Positions 59,418 to 64,000 of a stretch of DNA of 64,000 nt are shown here, one piece after another. The notes under the pieces are model-generated. The model saw only the letters and a list, made by a program, of their open reading frames with translations. It was not told the DNA's origin and searched no databases. Each line of letters opens with the position of its first letter. The stretch's first letter is position 1. The position numbers were made by a program, and so were the translations under genes. Source of the stretch: Streptomyces zhaozhouensis (lineage in GTDB: Bacteria; Actinomycetota; Actinomycetes; Streptomycetales; Streptomycetaceae); contig NZ_OCNE01000012.1 of NCBI RefSeq assembly GCF_900230195.1, positions 151,560 through 215,559 of the forward strand, given 5' to 3'.

Positions 59418-60368
59418 ATGTTGTCGACGTCCCTCACACCGCCCTCCCCCGTGCAGCCCGTCGCGGAGCCGCTGCTGGAACGGGCGGGGGTCACGTTGCG
59501 CCTGAAGCGGGACGACCTGATCCCCCCTTCCGTTTCCGGCACCCCCCGTGTCTCCGGCAACAAGTGGCGCAAGCTCCGCCCCAACCTCCGCGCCGCCCGC
59601 GCCGCCGGCCACGACCGGCTGCTGACGTTCGGCGGCGCCTACTCCCACCATCTGACGGCCACCGCGGCCGCCGCCCGCGACGCCGGCCTGGCCAGCGTCG
59701 GACTGGTGCGCGGCGACGAACTCGCCGAACGCCCCCGCAACCCGGCCCTCGCCGCCGCCGCACGCGACGGCATGGAGCTGGTCTTCCTCAGCCGCGCCGA
59801 GTACCGCGACACGCTGCGCGCCCTGCGCGACCCGGCCACCGCGTCCGCCACCACCGCCCGCCTCACCTCCCGCTTCGGCCGCGCCCACGTGCTGCCGGAG
59901 GGCGGCTCCAACGCCCTCGCCGCGCACGGCGCCGCCGAGATCGTCACCGAACTCACCGACCTCGGCCCCCGGGACGTCGTCTGCTGCCCGGTCGGCAGCG
60001 GCGGCACCCTGGCCGGCATCGCGGCCGCGCTCCCGCCCGGTGCCCGCGCCCTCGGCGTCGCCGTGCTCAAGGGCGGCGAGGGCTATCTGGAGTCCGAGGT
60101 CACCGCACTCCACCGGGCCGGCTGGGACGGGCGGGCGTTCCCCCGTTGGGAGATCGACCACGCCCACCACGGCGGCGGCTACGGTCGGATAACGCCCGAA
60201 CTCGCCGCGTTCACCGACCGGTTCGAGAACGACCACGGCCTGCGCCTGGAACGCCGCTACGTCGCCAAGGCCCTCAGCTGCCTGTACCACCGCGCGGCCG
60301 ACGGGGGCTTCCCGCGCGGCACCCGCCTCACCCTCGTCGTCACCGGCGCGCCGGGCCCCTGCGACTGA
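59418..60368 (+). CDS. PLP-dependent ACC deaminase / D-cysteine desulfhydrase-like enzyme
   Basis: 316 residues of the tryptophan-synthase-beta fold. The PLP Lys lies in VSGNKWRKLRPNL (about residue 48), with GGAYSHHLTATAAAARDAGL following and the phosphate loop CCPVGSGGTLAGIAAAL (about 193-209). VLPEGGSNALAAHGAAE completes the site. D-cysteine desulfhydrases release H2S and pyruvate, while ACC deaminase opens 1-aminocyclopropane-carboxylate; motifs alone do not decide. ATG 59418 is chosen, with no clear ribosome site. The following hydrolase gene is 67 bases downstream on the same strand and may be co-transcribed. Confidence 0.82.
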   Translation: MLSTSLTPPSPVQPVAEPLLERAGVTLRLKRDDLIPPSVSGTPRVSGNKWRKLRPNLRAARAAGHDRLLTFGGAYSHHLTATAAAARDAGLASVGLVRGDELAERPRNPALAAAARDGMELVFLSRAEYRDTLRALRDPATASATTARLTSRFGRAHVLPEGGSNALAAHGAAEIVTELTDLGPRDVVCCPVGSGGTLAGIAAALPPGARALGVAVLKGGEGYLESEVTALHRAGWDGRAFPRWEIDHAHHGGGYGRITPELAAFTDRFENDHGLRLERRYVAKALSCLYHRAADGGFPRGTRLTLVVTGAPGPCD

Positions 60369-60435
60369 ACGCGCGCCCGCGGGTGTCAGGATCGAGGACG
60401 ACCCGCGCCGCCGAACAGTGAGAAGAGCACCACCG

Positions 60436-61281
60436 ATGACCCAGGGCTGGGAACTGTCCGAAACCTACGAGAGCACCTCGGGCCGGGTGCGCTGGCAACG
60501 CCTCGGCGCCGCGACCGCCCCGCCCGTCGTCCTGCTCCACGGCACGCCGTTCTCCTCCTACGTCTGGCGCGGCATCGCCCGCGCGTTCGCCGTCGACCAC
60601 CGGGTGTACGTCTGGGACATGCCGGGCTACGGCGGCTCCGCCAAGTTCGAGGGCCAGGACGTCTCGCTCGCCGCCCAGGGCCGCGTCTTCCGTGAGCTGC
60701 TCGACCACTGGGAGCTGACCGAACCCCTGGTCGCCGCCCACGACTTCGGCGGCGCGGTCGCGCTGCGCGCGCACCTTCTGCACGGCGCGCGCTACCGCCG
60801 CCTGGCGCTGGTCGACCCGGTCGCGCTGGCGCCCTGGGGGTCGCCGTTCTTCCGCCTGGTCGGCGAGAACACCTCGGTCTTCGAGCAGTTGCCGCCCAAC
60901 CTCCACGGCGCGCTGGTCCGCGAGTACATCACCACCGCGAGCGGCCCCGGCCTCCACCCGGCCGTTCTCGAACGCCTGGCCACCCCCTGGCTCGGCGACG
61001 AGGGCCAGCCGGCCTTCTACCGCCAGATCGCCCAGGCCGAGCAGCGCTTCACCGACGAGATCCAGGAGCGCTACCCCTCGCTCGACCTGCCGGTCCACAT
61101 CTGCTGGGGCGAGGACGACACCTGGATCCCCGTGGCCCGCGCCCACGAACTCGCCTCCCTCATCCCGGCCGCCACCCTCACCCTCATCCCCGGCGCCGGC
61201 CACCTCGTCCAGGAGGACACCCCCGCCGAACTCACCGCCGCCCTCCGCACCTTCCTCACGGCGGCGGGGAACGCCGGCTGA
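60436..61281 (+). CDS. Alpha/beta hydrolase with Asp nucleophile (haloalkane-dehalogenase/epoxide-hydrolase-like)
   Basis: 281 residues. VVLLHGTPFSSYVWRGIARA gives the oxyanion region. The nucleophile elbow reads AAHDFGGAVAL (about 102), so Asp, not Ser, is the nucleophile. WGEDDTWIPVARA provides the acid (about 228) and PGAGHLVQEDTP the His (about 256). Asp-nucleophile hydrolases form an ester intermediate and cleave carbon-halogen bonds or epoxides; proteins with this elbow are often annotated simply as alpha/beta hydrolases. No signal peptide. It follows the desulfhydrase-like gene and precedes the decayed region. Confidence 0.85.
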   Translation: MTQGWELSETYESTSGRVRWQRLGAATAPPVVLLHGTPFSSYVWRGIARAFAVDHRVYVWDMPGYGGSAKFEGQDVSLAAQGRVFRELLDHWELTEPLVAAHDFGGAVALRAHLLHGARYRRLALVDPVALAPWGSPFFRLVGENTSVFEQLPPNLHGALVREYITTASGPGLHPAVLERLATPWLGDEGQPAFYRQIAQAEQRFTDEIQERYPSLDLPVHICWGEDDTWIPVARAHELASLIPAATLTLIPGAGHLVQEDTPAELTAALRTFLTAAGNAG

Positions 61282-61324
61282 GGACGCGGCGCTACGGCCG
61301 CCCGCGTGCCGACCTTCCCGTGCC

Positions 61325-61468
61325 CCTGGACGTCTCGTTCACCAGGTCGGCCCTGGCGAACGCGTCGAGCCGCATGTCGGCCTGGCGATCGAGGCGCTCA
61401 TGGGCGGGCAGACTCACTACCTGGAGTCAGGCCGCCCGCTCGGACAGCCGGGCGGGCGCCCGGTCTGA
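61325..61468 (+). pseudogene. Short open remnant before the truncated XRE gene
   Basis: One frame reads RLVHQVGPGERVEPHVGLAI then EALMGGQTHYLESGRPLGQP and stops at 61466-61468. It looks like a protein C-terminus rather than random sequence, but it has no start codon and I cannot name the family. It is in a different frame from the neighbouring XRE remnant, so it is probably a leftover from a rearrangement. Confidence 0.3.
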
Positions 61469-61500
61469 CGCCAACTGCCGCACGGCAGCGATACGTTGTG

Positions 61501-62157
61501 CCGCCTTCGGGTGGACCCGGCTTCGTTCCGCACGCGCGAAACCGCGAGGACGCCGCAGCGGCGTTGGGAGTTGAGGCAGAGATGTTGTGGCCCAGGATCG
61601 TGCGGAACAGCGTCAGGACCGGGTCCGACCGGGAGATCGTCCGCAGCTATCCCTACCGTTCGGCCTGCCCCTCGTCCGTCTGGGGGGAGTTGACGCAGGG
61701 CGCCACCGAGGACATCACCCTCGCCGGGTTCACCAACTACTTCCTGTGGCTTGACCAGCCCGCCTACGTGGACACCCTGCGCCGAAAGGCCGAGGCCGGC
61801 TGCCGCGTGCGGTTTCTGCTCGGGGACCCCGAGGGTGAGGTGACGCGCCAGCGGGAGGCCGTCGAGGACGTGGCGCTCACGGTGTCGACCCGCATCCGGA
61901 TCACGCTGGAACACCTGGCCAGACTCGGCGACGTCCCGGGCGTCGAGGCCCGCTTCTCGGCCGCTTCGGACGCCACCAACCACGTCTCCCTGTCCGTCTT
62001 CCGCTTCGACCGGGACGCGTTGGTCACCCCGCACCTGGCCCGCGTCGTCGGCCACGACTCACCGATGCTGCACCTGCGCCGCCAGGAGGAACGCGGCCTG
62101 TTCGACCGGTTCGCCGACCACGTCGAGGAGCTGTGGGAGCGCGGGCGGGAGGTCTGA
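61501..62157 (+). pseudogene. 5'-truncated XRE-family regulator
   Basis: The intact 3' part reads FVPHARNREDAAAALGVEAE and MLWPRI, which is the end of a helix-turn-helix domain (recognition helix lost). The family's effector-like domain follows: YPYRSACPSSVWGELTQGAT, ITLAGFTNYFLWLDQ, RRKAEAGCRVRFLLGDPEGE and HDSPMLHLRRQEERGLFDRF. The first 50-60 residues of such proteins, carrying the DNA-binding helices, are missing. An open frame does reach back to 61306, but its N-terminus (PWTSRSPGRPWRTRRAAC) is unlike the family. The gene is therefore probably a non-functional remnant, although a start at 61306 cannot be excluded. Confidence 0.6.
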
Positions 62158-62218
62158 AGGGCAACCGTGACGCCAACCGGCGCCCCACGGCAGCTATTCG
62201 ACCGCCGTGGCGCATCGG

Positions 62219-62554
62219 TCACCCGAAGTACTTCACGACCGTCGCGGGAGGAGAACCGTCCCGGACCCATCCGGTCCGGATGTGCACAGAGACGCGTGCG
62301 AACTCCTCCCGACTGTAGCCGTGGGTCTCACGGTCGAAGTAGTCATCGCCGTCGCCGGGTGCGATTTCCATCTTCCCGGTCTCCAGGGAAAGCTTGCAGA
62401 AGGTGTCCGGAATACCTTCAGGCGTGGTCGAAAGCGTCTCCCTTTTGTTTGTGACGAGGGTGAGATGAAATTTGCGCTCTCCGCCGTCGAGGAGAACGTG
62501 ATATTGGTGTGCGTCACCCAGGCTGCTGGTCAGCATGGCGCAGAAAGACATCAT
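62219..62554 (-). CDS. Putative immunity protein of a polymorphic toxin
   Basis: 111 residues with no recognised family. It has a start of MMSFCAMLTSSLGDAHQYHV, a central KFHLTLVTNKRETLSTTPEG and a C-terminus DDYFDRETHGYSREEFARVS ending VVKYFG. The acidic composition and size suit a toxin-neutralising protein. GAGGATCTCACC supports ATG 62554. It directly follows the toxin-like remnant on the same strand, the standard toxin-then-immunity order. The region is AT-richer than its surroundings, suggesting acquisition. The gene remains open though its partner is broken. Confidence 0.45.
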   Translation of the reverse strand: MMSFCAMLTSSLGDAHQYHVLLDGGERKFHLTLVTNKRETLSTTPEGIPDTFCKLSLETGKMEIAPGDGDDYFDRETHGYSREEFARVSVHIRTGWVRDGSPPATVVKYFG

Positions 62555-62559
62555 GGTGA

Positions 62560-63200
62560 GATCCTCTTCGGTCGCGGCAGTCTCGGCCGTCACGTGCCGC
62601 AGCCTCATCGTCCCAGAACAGGCCCGCGTCGAGGGTGGCTTGGTGTGCCTCACGGTAGCTTGGATTCCCCGTCTCTCTCATGGAGTCGGATTCGTGGAGT
62701 TCATGACGGAGTAGTACGATGTCGGTCGGTTGCGGGTCGCCGTTCCTCGGGCTTTCCCAAGCTTCCGCGATCCCGGGGATGGAGTGGAATTTGGCCATTT
62801 CGGCCGGTTTCCAAATGCTCGTGTGGCCATCGAGCAGATGCTCGTCTTCGCACAGATGGTTCTTGATTCGCGTGATCCTCGTCGCGGGAGGTACGAAGCC
62901 CGCTGGCAAGCCCGCCGAGCGTGGTGATGCCCTTGAAACCTGGGATGCGGTCGAGCGCTGAGAACACGACACGAGGCGCCCGACTTCACCTCCGGCGTAC
63001 TTGATGAGGGTGCCGGTGAGGGCGGCGGCGCGGACGACCCAGGCGAGGGGCCCGGTGATCACGATGACGATGCCGAGGACGGCGACGATGACCTTGCTGA
63101 TCCCGATACGAGGGTGTCCCGGTTGTCGGTGAACCCACTTGCGGGGGGCGTCGGAAGCCGGGCATCGCCGAGCGGGCCTCCCACTCCCACATCCCGCCAC
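62560..63200 (-). pseudogene. Frameshifted polymorphic-toxin remnant
   Basis: Reading on the minus strand, SKVIVAVLGIVIVITGPLAW then VVRAAALTGTLIKYAGG gives hydrophobic sequence in one frame. FSALDRIPGFKGITTLGGLA continues in a second frame. HLCEDEHLLDGHTSIWKPAE, then ESPRNGDPQPTDIVLLRHEL and HESDSMRETGNPSYREAHQA return in the first. The RHELHESDSM segment looks like the C-terminal toxin domain of a secreted polymorphic toxin. At least two frameshifts separate the parts. No start codon or secretion domain is intact, so the toxin is inactive. Boundaries are approximate; toxin activity class not identified. Confidence 0.5.
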
Positions 63201-63354
63201 GGCGGCCCCCTGCCCCCCACCCCGGGCGGCCGTGGTCGGTCGGCGGATGGACTACCGGGGGGTAGGCGGAATAATCGCTTCAGCGGGGGATGCGACCGCG
63301 AGGTCCGGGGCCGGGTGACGGCCCGCCGGTGCGAGGGGGTTGGGTGATCGAGGA

Positions 63355-63783
63355 GTGAGCAAGGAGATCCAGGACTGGCTGGCCCAGCGGAAGGCGGCGT
63401 TCCGTGGCGCGCCCTACCGGGACGCCAGCATGGCGATGTGCGCGCTGGTGGCCACGGCCGACGGCTCGGTGCATCCGGCGGAGCGCAAGCGCGTCGAGTC
63501 GCTGATCGAGGGGCACGAACGGCTGAAGCACTTCCCGCCGGACCAGCTGCTGAGGCTCTTCAACCGGCACATCGACCGGCTGAGCGGCGACTTCCGGCGG
63601 GCGAGGGGCGGGGTGCTGCGGGAGATCGCGAAGGTCAGGGACCAGCCGGCGCTGGCCAGGGCCGTGATCCGCACGGGGGTGGTGATCGCGGGCGCGGACG
63701 GGCACTACGCGCACGCGGAACGCCAGGTGATCCACGAGGTCTGCCAACTGCTCAACGTCTCCCCCACCGAGTTCGGCCCCTGA
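63355..63783 (+). CDS. TerB-family tellurite-resistance-like protein
   Basis: 142 residues. The TerB-type helical fold shows AMCALVATADGSVHPAERKR (about 30-49) and IRTGVVIAGADGHYAHAERQ (about 104-123). These repeat the acidic ADG loop, which probably binds calcium or another metal. Many TerB proteins are cytoplasmic and belong to stress-response systems with TerD-type partners, but none is adjacent here. GTG 63355 is chosen although GAGGA lies very close. A TTG at 63340 would add five residues. The upstream region is rich in G-runs and unremarkable. Confidence 0.75.
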   Translation: MSKEIQDWLAQRKAAFRGAPYRDASMAMCALVATADGSVHPAERKRVESLIEGHERLKHFPPDQLLRLFNRHIDRLSGDFRRARGGVLREIAKVRDQPALARAVIRTGVVIAGADGHYAHAERQVIHEVCQLLNVSPTEFGP

Positions 63784-63912
63784 CCCGCGCCGGGGCGGCG
63801 CGCCGCGCGCCACACGCCCCGACCCGAATCAGGACCCGAAGTCGAACGAGGGCGCCGGTGAACCGCAAGAGGCCCCCGGCGCGTGCGAGGCCCCCGGCAC
63901 GCCTACTTGGGT

Positions 63913-64000
63913 TCTAGGGGTCGTCGCAACACCGCCTGGTTTCAGGTGGTGAGTAGATCACGTAGACGCTCGGCTGGGGTATCCCAGCCGAGCGTTTTGC
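63913..64000. mobile_element. Possible insertion-sequence end with terminator hairpin
   Basis: From AGGGGTCGTCGCAACACC (about 63916-63933) the sequence changes character. It resembles the terminal inverted repeats I recall for an actinobacterial IS family, perhaps IS30-like, though the other end is outside the window. CACCGCCTG/CAGGTGGTG (about 63930-63952) can form an imperfect hairpin. CGCTCGGCTGGG (63967-63978) pairs perfectly with 63983-63994, followed by TTTT, a classical intrinsic terminator on the plus strand. The terminator call is firm; the IS call is tentative. Confidence 0.4.

Overview
The window is high-GC DNA with strong third-position GC bias, frequent GTG starts, GTGA/ATGA stop-start overlaps and several leaderless-looking genes. 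It looks like a Streptomyces or close relative. Two exact copies of the streptomycete ParB site (GTTTCACGTGGAAC) lie at 2.8 kb. ptpA and thiC, which I recall lying near oriC in S. coelicolor, are also present. Together these suggest an origin-proximal chromosome segment rather than an arm or plasmid. I see no tRNA, rRNA, CRISPR array or biosynthetic gene cluster.

Layout: 0-2.8 kb holds a truncated TetR gene, a hairpin-rich IS605-like relic, a SCO6745/SalK-type protein and an argJ homologue away from other arg genes. 2.8-9.5 kb holds the parS pair, an XRE/MmyB-type regulator whose last codons contain the second parS, a phosphotransferase, two VOC proteins around an AraC regulator, two GNAT acetyltransferases, a membrane protein and a serine hydrolase. 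10-17 kb holds a flavohemoglobin with a PNPOx-like partner, a Nudix protein, cystathionine gamma-synthase/lyase, PtpA, a holin-like membrane protein, a cupin and a YibE/F membrane protein. 17.4-28 kb holds a Phd/RelE pair, a TPP riboswitch with thiC, a TAP-type secreted peptidase, a two-RCK membrane protein, a MerR unit, a divergent cupin/MarR pair with two perfect operators, a DUF1707 protein and an Nei-type glycosylase.

28-38 kb holds a secreted repeat protein, an OmpR-type two-component pair, a GT2/polysialyltransferase-family pair, an acyltransferase-3 protein, a TauE/SafE exporter and a two-gene ABC unit. 38-48 kb holds a second type methionine aminopeptidase, an ATP-dependent DNA ligase, an L,D-transpeptidase lipoprotein, a PanE-like reductase, and a very large chimeric regulator next to a secreted pectate lyase. 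48-64 kb holds DUF2277 and DUF885 proteins, a 1070-residue ATPase, a DrrAB-like exporter, an FMN reductase, a Clp ATPase with a small zinc-ribbon protein, a D-cysteine desulfhydrase-like enzyme, an Asp-nucleophile hydrolase, a decayed stretch (truncated XRE gene, frameshifted toxin remnant with an intact putative immunity gene), a TerB protein, and at the right edge a sequence that may be the end of an insertion sequence.

The most interesting items are the pectate-lyase-linked regulator (LacI-type sensor fused to a degenerate kinase and receiver and an AraC DNA-binding domain) that shares an 11-base upstream motif with the lyase, the parS pair, the IS605-like hairpin element, the polysialyltransferase-family pair and the toxin/immunity relic. 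Short operator-like palindromes are unusually easy to see and are listed individually. All function calls come from reading protein motifs; no database search was run.
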